Shown in pieces: positions 25,818 through 34,317 of a stretch of 42,987 bases of DNA; position 1 is the stretch's first letter; each line of letters opens with the position of its first letter. The position numbers were made by a program, and so were the translations under genes. The DNA lies in assembly GCA_016463225.1 (NCBI GenBank), contig JAEMRT010000012.1, positions 36,625 through 79,611 on the forward strand, in the 5' to 3' direction. The notes under the pieces were generated by a model. That model was not told the DNA's origin, ran no database searches, and worked only from the letters and a program-made list of their open reading frames with translations. This DNA is from Sphingopyxis sp. (lineage in GTDB: Bacteria; Pseudomonadota; Alphaproteobacteria; Sphingomonadales; Sphingomonadaceae).

Positions 25818-27020
25818 ATGGCCCAAGCCTTCATCTGCGACGCCATCCGCACCCCGATCGGCAAGCTCAACGGATCGCTCGCCACCGTGCGCGCCGACGA
25901 TCTTGCCGCGCTGCCGCTCAAGGCGCTGATGGACCGCAATGCCAGGGTCGACTGGTCGGTGCTGGACGACGTCATCCTGGGCTGCGCCAACCAGGCGGGC
26001 GAGGATAATCGCAACGTCGCGCGCATGGCGGTGCTGCTGGCAGGAATGCCCGATGGCGTACCGGGCGTCACCGTCAACCGCCTGTGCAGTTCCGGCCTCA
26101 ATGCATTGGGCATGGCGGCGCAGGCGATCCGCAGCGGCGACACCGATTTCATGGTCGCCGGCGGGGTGGAGAGCATGACGCGCGCGCCCTATGTGCTGGG
26201 CAAGGCGGGCAGCGCCTTTGGCCGCGACCAGAAATTAGAGGATACCACGCTGGGCTGGCGCTTCGTCAATCCGGCGATGAAGGCGGCCTATGGCGTCGAT
26301 ACCATGCCCCAGACCGGTGAGAATGTCGCCGAACAGTGGGGCGTCAGCCGCGAGGAGCAGGATCGTTTCGCGCTGGCCAGCCAGGAGAAGGCGGCGCGGG
26401 CGCAGGCAAGCGGCCGTTTTGCCGCCGAAATCGTCCCGGTTTCCATCCCGCAGCGCAAGGGCGATCCAATCCTGTTCGACGCGGACGAGCATTTGCGCGC
26501 GACCAGCCTGGACGTGCTGGAGAAGTTGAAGCCGGTGGTGAAGCCGGACGGTACGGTGACGGCGGGCAATGCGTCGGGCCTGAACGACGGTGCCGCCGCG
26601 ATGCTGGTCGCATCGGAAGCGGCAGCAGCGGCGCATGGACTGACGCCGCGCGCCCGCGTGATCGGCATGGCGGCGGCGGGTATTGCGCCCCGGATCATGG
26701 GCGCTGGTCCGATCGAGGCGGCGCGAAAGCTCCTGACGCGCTACGGCCTGTCCATCGACCAGATCGACGTGATCGAACTCAACGAAGCCTTTGCCAGCCA
26801 GGCGATCGCTACCTTGCGCGACCTGGGGGTCGATCCGTTCGACCCGCGCGTAAATCCCAATGGCGGCGCCATCGCGCTTGGCCATCCGCTGGGTATGTCG
26901 GGCGCGCGGATCGCGCTGTCGTCGGTCGAAGAACTACACCGGACTGGCGGGCGCTATGCGTTAGCATTCATGTGCATTGGCGTAGGGCAGGGGGTTGCGG
27001 TCTTGCTAGAGCGGGTATGA
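25818..27020 (+). CDS. pcaF: 3-oxoadipyl-CoA thiolase
   Basis: A 400-aa thiolase that splits 3-oxoadipyl-CoA into succinyl-CoA and acetyl-CoA, the last pathway step. Active-site residues: Cys90 in NRLCSSGLNALG, the histidine in GGAIALGHPLGMSGAR, and the C-terminal cysteine in FMCIGVGQG. The length and the opening FICDAIRTPIGKLNG fit the PcaF group. It begins 5 nt after pcaD and ends the operon. No strong terminator is visible; a weak GGGT/ACCC pair overlaps the stop. The following 490 bp are non-coding. Confidence 0.93.
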   Translation: MAQAFICDAIRTPIGKLNGSLATVRADDLAALPLKALMDRNARVDWSVLDDVILGCANQAGEDNRNVARMAVLLAGMPDGVPGVTVNRLCSSGLNALGMAAQAIRSGDTDFMVAGGVESMTRAPYVLGKAGSAFGRDQKLEDTTLGWRFVNPAMKAAYGVDTMPQTGENVAEQWGVSREEQDRFALASQEKAARAQASGRFAAEIVPVSIPQRKGDPILFDADEHLRATSLDVLEKLKPVVKPDGTVTAGNASGLNDGAAAMLVASEAAAAAHGLTPRARVIGMAAAGIAPRIMGAGPIEAARKLLTRYGLSIDQIDVIELNEAFASQAIATLRDLGVDPFDPRVNPNGGAIALGHPLGMSGARIALSSVEELHRTGGRYALAFMCIGVGQGVAVLLERV

Positions 27021-27510
27021 TGATCACCCACAACATCGTCATGAGAAAGGCAGCCTTGATCGTTGTATCACGGCTACTACTACCAGCCACGCTACCGCCG
27101 TTGGCTGCGTAACATGTTTCGATGCGATGAATGAATACATAGTCATTTATGAAGCATCAGCACGGCTGTCGCCACAAACCGCTAACGAACGGACCCATGC
27201 CATTATGTATTGGCAACGCTCATCAGCCGAATGTGGTTGGATGCCAGCCTGTTTGCGCCGCCTGCGGGGCGAACATCCCGAACGATGGGACGCCCAATGC
27301 ATCAAGTGCCAACACCGCCCAAGCTCAAAGCCTTACTCGCCATCTCGACGACATGCTGGACAAGCGAATTCATCTAAACCTGCTCTGGCCATCTCTGCGG
27401 CAAGGCGCTTGAAATCACATCCGACAGCGAATTATAGAAAATGACGATCGCTCCGGTCCGCTAGATTTGGTTTGCGACGCTGACTGAAAGCGCGATCGAC
27501 AAGCATTCTT
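27021..27510. other. Non-coding stretch after pcaF
   Basis: No supported gene. Short open frames (for example 27127-27444) have no recognisable domain and poor start sites. It leads into transposase debris and may be more decayed insertion-sequence DNA. Confidence 0.5.
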
Positions 27511-27830
27511 CAATACCGATATCACCCCGATCCCACCGACACCGTTGCCTTCTATGTCCGCCGTTGGAAGGTTGAGGTGACCTTTCCCCACACTCGCACT
27601 CACGTGGGTGTAGAGACACAGCGCCAGCGAACCGACAAAGCCATAGCGCGAACCGCACTGTAGCTGCTGTGTTTCTACACTTTTATATCGCTACTGGCCT
27701 GCGATCTGCTGAACAATAAAGCAGTCCTTATTCCGACGCGTGGTATCGAATAGTCGGCCTTACCTTCAGAGACGTCATCGGTGTGCCCGTGTTCAGTTCT
27801 GCGTCGGTATCATAATTGAACAGTCTTTGT
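27511..27830 (+). pseudogene. Decayed DDE transposase C-terminus
   Basis: Reading from 27511 gives a clear transposase-like tail: DTVAFYVRRWKVEVTF and then HVGVETQRQRTDKAIART, a pattern seen near the C-terminus of IS4/IS701-like DDE transposases. An in-frame TAG at 27661 breaks it and the frame closes at 27751. A +1-shifted continuation (WYRIVGLTFRDVIGV) keeps resemblance for about 25 codons. The 5' part is not recognisable. It marks a past insertion between the benzoate operon and the alcohol/aldehyde genes. The family assignment is from memory of the motif. Confidence 0.65.
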
Positions 27831-28030
27831 CGCACCGAGATCCGCACTATTTCCCGAAAACCCGCCTCGTAAACGTGGCTCGATCGCTATGCTTGTATAC
27901 TTGATCGTACAAAACCAATCTTGGACTGATAGGATGCCGCGCCATAGATAGGATCTCTTCAAGGTTTGGGCACGTAGGTGCGGACACGCTGACGGGCATC
28001 AGTTCGCTGCGCGTGAGCGCGTCGACAAAT

Positions 28031-28936
28031 TTAAAAAATTTTCAGGACCCTTATCTGAAAGCGGGCGGCTTCGCGGAAGCCTCCTTCGACATGAACCATC
28101 CTGCCAGCAATCCCTTCCAACTGGATCGATTTGGAAACCATAGTCTGTAATGCTACGCGGATCTGCTGATTTTCGGTCTTGTTGCCGTTGTATAGATCAT
28201 CGACCTTTTGTTTGCCGCCCCAATAGCCTGCGTAGCCAAGCGACACTGACGTCTTGGGCGAAAGAGCGGCGCGACCCCACAGTTGCAACGAAGCCGTAGT
28301 GTTCTGCGAAAGGGTCTGCCGAGCGGCACCATATTTGTCATTATCGCCATACCAGATGACGTCGCCATAGACGTCGAGCGTCAACCCCTTGCCCAGCCCT
28401 TGGATAAGGCCGACCTGCATGTCGTAGGTCATCCGATTGCCACCGATGTTGACCGACTTCCCTGCTTTGTAGTTGCCAGTTGGAAACGTGACGATCGGCG
28501 AAAAGCCGAGATAGGTACCATGATTAGGGTCTGGCTTGTTCACGAACCAGATCGTGGCGAAAGGGACAATGTCGCCAATGCCGCTGGACTTGTCGAGTCG
28601 CTGGCCATTTACCTTGCCACCATAAATGGTGCCGAACGGAATGATGATCTGCGGATCGACGATGAATGGACCGATCTTCATAAAATGTACGAAGCGAGCA
28701 AGTCCAATCGCGGACTTTAGTCGAGTTCCCTCGTCCAACGTGCCAACGCCCGGCACCTGCAACTGGTCGCGATCGGTGTAGATGCCCTAGAGCAGCGCTA
28801 AATTCGTGCCCTCGGGCAATGCGGTATAGTCACCCGGATCTACATCCACCGCCTGAGCTGCGCCGGCGAAGCCAAAGGCGACGAGCGCCGCAACTGAAGT
28901 GCGCAAGGCGTGTTTGATGAACGACTTTCCAGACAT
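28031..28936 (-). pseudogene. SphA/phenol-MetA-type outer-membrane transporter gene broken by one TAG
   Basis: One frame of about 301 codons from the ATG at 28936 (GGAGG 8 nt upstream) to TAA at 28031, interrupted only by TAG at 28787-28789, codon 50. The N-terminus is a signal peptide (VAALVAFGFAGAAQA, then VDVDPGDY), and the rest resembles the SphA/'MetA-pathway of phenol degradation' transporter family (PF13557), with long beta-strand-like runs such as GTYLGFSPIVTFPTGNY. Such proteins sit in aromatic catabolic operons as probable porins. Codon 50 is likely a former tyrosine (LALL-Y-GIY). It lies 35 bp after the GMC gene, same strand. Restart at the TTG at 28762 would lack the signal peptide. 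Confidence 0.8.
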
Positions 28937-28971
28937 ATAATTTTCCTCCCAATGTTTTAATTGTTGATTGT

Positions 28972-30711
28972 TCAGGCTGTCAGCAACGCGCCGGCTTGCT
29001 CCCCGATGATGACGCAACCCGCCATCGTATTGCCCGTCGTCACACGCGGCATGATCGATGCGTCGGCAATGCGCAGACCCTCAATGCCATGGACCCGCAG
29101 TTGCCCGTCGACTACCGACATGTTGTCGTGCCCCATCTTGGCGGTGCAGCTCTGGTGCCAGTAGGTGACAGCGGCATCGCGCATGAAATTCTCCATGTCC
29201 CTGCCCTTCTTCGGCCCTGGCATCACCTCACGCTTGTTGAACCTTGCGAGGGGACCAGAATTGCCGATTTCCCGGCACAATTCGATACAGCGCAGCAGCG
29301 CTGTCCGGTCTCGCTCCTCCGCTAACGCGTTGCCGAAAATCTTGACCGGCGTGCTCGGATCGGCGCCGGTGATGAGCACCTCGCCTCTGCTCTCAGGCCG
29401 AACGATAGCCGGCGACAGCGACCAGCAAGCCGGAGGCGGCGCATATTGTTTGCCCGTCTCAGTGCTGGTGTAAGGTACTTCGATCTGGAAGGGTTGAAGG
29501 TCGGGCGTGTCGAGCTTTGCATCGCTTTTCCAGAAGAATGTCGCCTCGGCCGCATTGTTGCGGAACGCAATGGGCTCAGCATATTCCCACACGCAACCCG
29601 CGACCATAATATGATCTTGGTAATTCTTGCCGACGCCCGGCAGGTGATGAGCTACCTTGATGCCATGCTGCTTTAACTGTGCGGCATCGCCGATGCCTGA
29701 CTGCATCAGAATCTTTGGCGTGTTGATCGCCCCAGTCGAAAGAACCACTTCCTTGCGTGCGCTTATGGTAAGCGGCTTGCCGCCCAACAACATCTCGACG
29801 CCGGTCACCCGTGAGCCCTTCATCACCAGCCGCTGGATGTTAGCATGGGGCAGAACGGTGATGTTTGGCCGATCGAGGATGGGACGGACATAGGTGCGGA
29901 ACACCGACATGCGCTGTCCATCTTTAATGCGGACATTGGGGATTGCGGCACCGCCATCGCCCTCCATCATGACGCCATTCTGGTCGTCAAAGGTCGGGAT
30001 GCCGACACCCCTGCATGCTTCTAGCATCGCCGGTGCTATCGCGATCGGATTGTCGGGTGTCTGGACATGAACCATGCCGCCTTTGCCTCTACGCAGCGGA
30101 TCGGACGCGCCCTGCCAGTCCTCGATCCGGCGATAGATTTTCAGAACATTGTCGTAGTTCCAGCGATCGTCGCCGGCTTCGGATGCAAAATAGTCCCAGT
30201 CATTCTTGTGACCGCGCGACCAGATCATGACATTGATCGAGGACCCGCCACCTAGGACTTTACCCATGGAAAGCGGCATGCGGCGATCGTTGATGTGCGG
30301 ATTGGGCTCGGCCGAAAAGCCCCAGTCGCGCTCGGTTCCAAGGTTGGTGAACCACTGGCTGGGACTGATGACGCTTGGCACTTCGTCACTGCCACCTGCT
30401 TCGATCAGCAGCACCTTGACGTTAGGATTTTCCGCGAGCCGACGCGCCACGACGGAACCTGACGAGCCGGAGCCGCACACTATGAAATCGTAGCTTTTTT
30501 GAAGATTGGTGCCTAGTTGCAACTGATTGGCGTGGGCCTTTTCGGCAAAGCCTGCCATACTGGACGCCACCGCCACGCTAACACCTGCCGCCATGGCCGC
30601 ACGCATGAAATCTCGCCGCTCGATGCGTCCCTGCATCAACGCGCTTTCCGCGCGATGCACAAGTGCCACCGCAGCATGATCAGCCGCGCCTTCGTCCTGC
30701 CTTTGCGTCAC
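28972..30711 (-). CDS. GMC-family alcohol oxidoreductase with Tat-type signal
   Basis: A 579-aa FAD-dependent glucose-methanol-choline oxidoreductase. The FAD-binding motif is CGSGSSGSVVARRLAE at about 80-95 with the acidic partner IEAGG. The second signature MGKVLGGGSSINVMIW follows. The catalytic histidine is in TYWHQSCTAKMG, and GNTMAGCVIIGEQAG closes the site. Residues about 32-60 hold ERRDFMRAAMAAG and a hydrophobic run, a twin-arginine signal, so the folded flavoprotein is probably periplasmic. The GTG at 30711 has GGAGG 6 nt upstream; an upstream GTG at 30726 overlaps that site. With a benzaldehyde dehydrogenase divergent nearby, an aryl or benzyl alcohol substrate is inferred; choline-type or polyether alcohols are alternatives. 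Confidence 0.85.
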   Translation of the reverse strand: MTQRQDEGAADHAAVALVHRAESALMQGRIERRDFMRAAMAAGVSVAVASSMAGFAEKAHANQLQLGTNLQKSYDFIVCGSGSSGSVVARRLAENPNVKVLLIEAGGSDEVPSVISPSQWFTNLGTERDWGFSAEPNPHINDRRMPLSMGKVLGGGSSINVMIWSRGHKNDWDYFASEAGDDRWNYDNVLKIYRRIEDWQGASDPLRRGKGGMVHVQTPDNPIAIAPAMLEACRGVGIPTFDDQNGVMMEGDGGAAIPNVRIKDGQRMSVFRTYVRPILDRPNITVLPHANIQRLVMKGSRVTGVEMLLGGKPLTISARKEVVLSTGAINTPKILMQSGIGDAAQLKQHGIKVAHHLPGVGKNYQDHIMVAGCVWEYAEPIAFRNNAAEATFFWKSDAKLDTPDLQPFQIEVPYTSTETGKQYAPPPACWSLSPAIVRPESRGEVLITGADPSTPVKIFGNALAEERDRTALLRCIELCREIGNSGPLARFNKREVMPGPKKGRDMENFMRDAAVTYWHQSCTAKMGHDNMSVVDGQLRVHGIEGLRIADASIMPRVTTGNTMAGCVIIGEQAGALLTA

Positions 30712-30981
30712 CGTCGTCCTCCCCACCCAGTTGTTTTGCGTGACGCACGACGGGGAGTGGAGAGACTATGCAAAGTGTAGCGCGGACACAAAGTCCGACA
30801 TACCTTGCCAGCATCATCTCCATCATCCCGCGCTTTGCGCACGGTGCTCAATTAAGCCGAGTTCGACGATAACGTCCGTCTCGACTGCACGATCTAGGAG
30901 TAGGATCGGGATGATGCATTCGTCCAAAACTATCGGAGTATTGCTTCCATACCTAAATTGAAGGTTTGTGCGCGCGATATT

Positions 30982-31926
30982 TTACCCTTGCTGAGCTAGA
31001 TGCCCATCTTCCAACTCGCTCAGTCCTTGGTTCACGGCGTAGCCCCACTCCCGATACGTCCGGGCGATCACCGCGCTCATTAGCAAGAGTTCGTCCGAAC
31101 GATCCCCCACCCTGTTACTCATGATAATGGGCGAGATAGGTGCCTCGGCAAGCTCCAGATATTGTACACCTTCAGTCCGCGCCTGGCGTACCGATTCAGG
31201 GACCAGGCAGACCCCCTCTTCTGCCGCGACAAGGCCCACCGCGACCTGCAACTCGCGCACCTCGTGCGCGATGGATGGGGTCAGCCCGTGGTCCTGGAAG
31301 ATGGACAGCACCTGATCTGCATAGCTAGGCCGCGGCGCGCGTGGATAGATGATCAGCGGGTCGTGCCCCAGTTCTGCTAGCGACACGGTGCCTGCCGATG
31401 CCAGTTTGTGCGTTGCGGGTACCACCGCCACTAAACGCTCTTCACGCAAAACCGTGCGGCGAACTGCAGGGTCATCAAATCGGATACGGCCGAAACCGAC
31501 GTCGATCATTCCGTCCTTCAGCCCCCCGATCTGATCCAAACTGTTCATCTCGACCAGCTTGAGCTCCACATTGGGGGCAGCAAGACGGAACTGGCGGATT
31601 AAAGTGGGTAAGCGCGCATAGATTGTGGAGGCAACGAAGCCGACAACGAAGCGTCGCCTGTCCGAGGCCGCAGCCCGGCTCATCATCGAGCGCATCTCGT
31701 CCACGCGTCCCAGCACTTGCGTTGCCTGCTCATAGAATAGGCGGCCCATCGCCGTCAGCCTCAACGGCCGGGCATTGCGGTCAATTAGGTCATGGCCAAG
31801 TTCGCCCTCCAACTGCTGAATCTGGCGGCTAAGTGGCGGTTGGGCGATGTGGAGCCGCTCCGCGGCCCGAGTGAAATTGCGCTCATTTGCTACCATCACA
31901 AAGTAGCGTAGCTGCCGTAAATCCAT
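30982..31926 (-). CDS. CatR/BenM-type LysR regulator of aromatic catabolism
   Basis: A 314-aa LysR regulator. The opening MDLRQLRYFVMVANERNFTR and AAERLHIAQPPLSRQIQQLE are characteristic of the CatR/CatM/BenM/ClcR group that responds to muconate. The effector domain starts near RRFVVGFVAS. The ATG at 31926 is read from AGAGG 8 nt upstream, and that site lies inside the operator 31931-31945; an ATG at 31932 is also possible. It is divergent from the benzaldehyde dehydrogenase and probably represses its own expression. The same operator before catB, 13.8 kb away, suggests it is the activator of the benzoate operon. catR would be a fair name but the exact orthology is not provable here. Confidence 0.88.
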   Translation of the reverse strand: MDLRQLRYFVMVANERNFTRAAERLHIAQPPLSRQIQQLEGELGHDLIDRNARPLRLTAMGRLFYEQATQVLGRVDEMRSMMSRAAASDRRRFVVGFVASTIYARLPTLIRQFRLAAPNVELKLVEMNSLDQIGGLKDGMIDVGFGRIRFDDPAVRRTVLREERLVAVVPATHKLASAGTVSLAELGHDPLIIYPRAPRPSYADQVLSIFQDHGLTPSIAHEVRELQVAVGLVAAEEGVCLVPESVRQARTEGVQYLELAEAPISPIIMSNRVGDRSDELLLMSAVIARTYREWGYAVNQGLSELEDGHLAQQG

Positions 31927-31930
31927 CACC

Positions 31931-31945
31931 ATACCTCTCAGGTAT
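31931..31945. promoter_or_regulatory. CatR/BenM-type operator at the LysR gene
   Basis: ATACCTCTCAGGTAT, of the form ATAC-N7-GTAT, differs from the box before catB by one base. TGATCTT follows at the same 31-bp offset as at catB, and TAGAGCAT at 48 against 50 bp. It overlaps the LysR ribosome site, fitting autorepression, and may drive the rightward dehydrogenase unit. Confidence 0.78.
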
Positions 31946-32033
31946 CGACATCAGACCTTAATGATCTTTGTGACAAACTAGAGCATATCCTAATTATCTC
32001 CCGTAACAAGATGGGATAAGGTCCAAAGTCGGC

Positions 32034-32081
32034 ATGACTCGCCTTACGCAAACTGATACCTTAATCGTCAACCAGCCGATG
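32034..32081 (+). pseudogene. Possible relic of a catB 5' end
   Basis: The first 16 codons from the ATG at 32034 read LTQTDTLIVNQP after the start, resembling LSHSDTFIVDVP of the intact CatB in this window (about 6 of 12 identical, most others conservative). The ATG lies 89 nt after the operator, against 87 nt at catB. The frame then loses resemblance. It suggests the ancestral divergent catR-catB arrangement stood here. Confidence 0.4.
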
Positions 32082-32127
32082 GACGTTTACGCGGCGGCCG
32101 CTCCCCAAGCCATTGCCCCAGTAGATT

Positions 32128-32400
32128 TTGGCGATGCTGGGCATGGCCGATTCGACAGGCTATACTGGTTGTTGCGCAGCCATTCGCAGCCAGGATATCT
32201 TCGAAACCGTGACGCTTGTCGATGCCTCGACATTAGTCGTCAGCGGTATGCCCGATCCCACGACCCCGCACCTACACAAGCAAGCGCTGGCCAATGCCAT
32301 AGGCAGCGCAATACGCGTGATGTTGGATGCGGCTTATCTTTCGACGCGGACTAGCCAGAAGCATTACTGGCCGTCCTTCACGCCCGTCTCAAACCATAAT
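32128..32400 (+). pseudogene. Unidentified leader stretch, faint nucleotide-cyclase resemblance
   Basis: The frame of the following dehydrogenase is open from 32128 without a stop. By eye, STGYTGCCAAI and TLVVSGMPDPTTPHLHKQAL recall class III nucleotide cyclase blocks (the 'GDAYMVVSGLP' region), with the catalytic aspartates missing and an internal gap. It is probably a fragment, not a leader domain of the dehydrogenase, since aldehyde dehydrogenases of this group start at the position of the ATG at 32416. The resemblance is weak. Confidence 0.25.
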
Positions 32401-32415
32401 CGCAGGAGAGAAGAA

Positions 32416-33879
32416 ATGCTCGACACCAAATTAATTGCCGCAGAGCATTTGGAAGGCCGTTTATTCACCGGCGTTTGGGAGGATGGCGCGCGCAGTATTG
32501 ATGTGATCGAGCCGGCGACGGGTCAGGTACTGGCCAAGGTCGGAATGACCGATCCAGCTGGCATAGCAACCGCGGCGGCGTCCGCTCGCAGCGCGCAGAA
32601 GGCATGGGCGGCAACTGCCCCCGATGACCGCGCTTCGCTTTTCTTCCGCGCAGTAGAGCTCGGCCGGAAGCATTGGAATGAGATTGTCAGCTGGATAATC
32701 CGGGAAAGCGGATCGGTGAAAGCCAAGGCGGAATTTGAGCTTACCATTTCGCTCAAGGCCATCCAGCTAGCTGGCGGGATGCCACATCAGGCTCAGGGTC
32801 TTGTGCTACCAAGCGAGCCAGGTCGCACCAGTCTCGCGCGTCGGCGTCCACTCGGTGTGATCGGCGTCATCTCGCCCTTCAACTTCCCGCTCTATCTGGC
32901 GATGAGGGCCGTGGCTCCGGCTCTCGCCGTGGGCAACGCTGTCGTGTTAAAGCCAGATCCGCGTACTGCTATATGTGGAGGCTTCGTCATTGCTCGCCTG
33001 TTCGAGCTTGCGGGTCTGCCCGCAGGCATCCTTCAAGTGCTGCCTGGAGATGGAGCGGCCGGCGAGGCGCTCTGCACGAATTCTAATATAGCCATGATCC
33101 AGTTCACGGGTTCGACGAAGGCTGGACGTATGGTCGGCCGGACGGCGAGCGAGCATCTTAAGAAAGTATCGCTTGAACTGGGCGGCAAGAATTCGCTCAT
33201 CATCTTGGATGATGCAGACTTGGACCTTGCCTTGCGCAATGCATCATGGGCGGCCTATCTGCATCAGGGTCAAATCTGCATGTCGGCAGGAAGGATATTG
33301 GTGCACGAATCCATTGCCGTAGATTTTGCCATGAAACTGGCAGAGCGTGCCGCAGCCCTACCGATGGGGGATCCCAACATCGCCGAAGTCGCAATAGGCC
33401 CGATGATCAATGCCTCTCAGCGAGATCATGCGGTCAAGATAATCGAGGCGAGCGTCGCTGCCGGTGCCACCCTTCTGACTGGAGGAACGGCTGATGGGCT
33501 TTTCATCAGACCCGCCGTCCTCACGGATGTCACCGCGACCATGCCAGCTTATATGGAAGAGATTTTCGGCCCGGTCGCAGTCATTACGACCTTTGCGACC
33601 GACGCCGAAGCGATCACCTTGGCAAATGATACTGACTATGGCCTATCTGCTGCCATCATCTCGAAGAATATCGGGCGTGCCATCGCGATGAGCGATCATA
33701 TCCATTCCGGCTTGCTCCATATCAACGATCAGACAGTCAACGACGATGTCACCAACCCGTTCGGCGGGGTCGGTGCTTCGGGGAATGGCACGTCAATCGG
33801 TGGACCCGCCAATTGGGAAGAATTCACGCATTGGCAATGGGTGACGATTAAGAGCGCACCCCCTGCCTATCCTTTTTGA
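32416..33879 (+). CDS. NAD(P)-dependent benzaldehyde dehydrogenase
   Basis: A 487-aa aldehyde dehydrogenase with catalytic Cys288 (HQGQICMSAGR), general base Glu254 (LELGGK) and Asn156 (SPFNFPL). The C-terminus ANWEEFTHWQWVTIK followed by SAPPAYPF is typical of the XylC/AreC benzaldehyde dehydrogenase group. It would turn benzaldehyde into benzoate, the substrate of benAB. GGAGAG precedes the ATG at 32416; the frame is open further upstream but that part is unrelated. It lies divergent from the CatR/BenM-type regulator, behind its operator. Gene ends with TGA at 33879; a minus-strand open stretch converges 3 nt later. Confidence 0.9.
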   Translation: MLDTKLIAAEHLEGRLFTGVWEDGARSIDVIEPATGQVLAKVGMTDPAGIATAAASARSAQKAWAATAPDDRASLFFRAVELGRKHWNEIVSWIIRESGSVKAKAEFELTISLKAIQLAGGMPHQAQGLVLPSEPGRTSLARRRPLGVIGVISPFNFPLYLAMRAVAPALAVGNAVVLKPDPRTAICGGFVIARLFELAGLPAGILQVLPGDGAAGEALCTNSNIAMIQFTGSTKAGRMVGRTASEHLKKVSLELGGKNSLIILDDADLDLALRNASWAAYLHQGQICMSAGRILVHESIAVDFAMKLAERAAALPMGDPNIAEVAIGPMINASQRDHAVKIIEASVAAGATLLTGGTADGLFIRPAVLTDVTATMPAYMEEIFGPVAVITTFATDAEAITLANDTDYGLSAAIISKNIGRAIAMSDHIHSGLLHINDQTVNDDVTNPFGGVGASGNGTSIGGPANWEEFTHWQWVTIKSAPPAYPF

Positions 33880-34317
33880 GGTTTATCGGCAAAGGGCGGC
33901 GAACGACGTCAGATGCTCCGCGTCAATTCCAAGCTTCGTATCAGCATAGTTAAAGAGTTTGTCTAGAGCGTCGAACTTGAAGTCTGTATCATATGGGACT
34001 GAACGAAAATAACGTAATCGTGGGAGCGGCGGCCCTTGGCCAGATGCGCGGGATTACTGGAAGGTTGTTACCCCCAAAGGCAGGGGTCAGTTTCAACGCC
34101 GATCCAGAGTCGTGATCCACGCAAGTGGCGCCTTGGTCGGAAAAATTTATATTGGCGCAGGGAGCAAAACCGGCGCATTATCTGGTTGCGTCACGATGCT
34201 TCACTTGGCCGTTCGTTGGGGTTGCGCGCACCTGCAATTACGTCGCTATAGGCTGGGAATAATTGATGCAGCGCTGTCATCTTGTTCACGCGGGATCGGT
34301 CAAGGCCGCTGCCATTT
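33880..34317. other. Non-coding boundary region
   Basis: No complete gene. On the minus strand a stop at 33883-33885 closes about 47 open codons (from near 34025) without a start, ending KLGIDAEHLTSFAALCR, which reads like a real protein tail but is not recognised. The right copy of the flanking direct repeat is at 34090. Confidence 0.5.
34090..34106. repeat. Right copy of flanking direct repeat
   Basis: Identical 17 bp to 4270-4286, same orientation, preceded by CCCCCAAAGGCAGGGGTCA. The pair brackets about 29.8 kb that holds all catabolic genes. Confidence 0.6.

Noticed and set aside
27127..27444. Small gene after pcaF
   Set aside because: No family resemblance, weak start, and the region is adjacent to transposase debris.
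28762..28789. Programmed read-through or amino-acid recoding at TAG
   Set aside because: No context typical of recoding is visible, and amber recoding to pyrrolysine is not expected in this group. A simple nonsense mutation explains it better.
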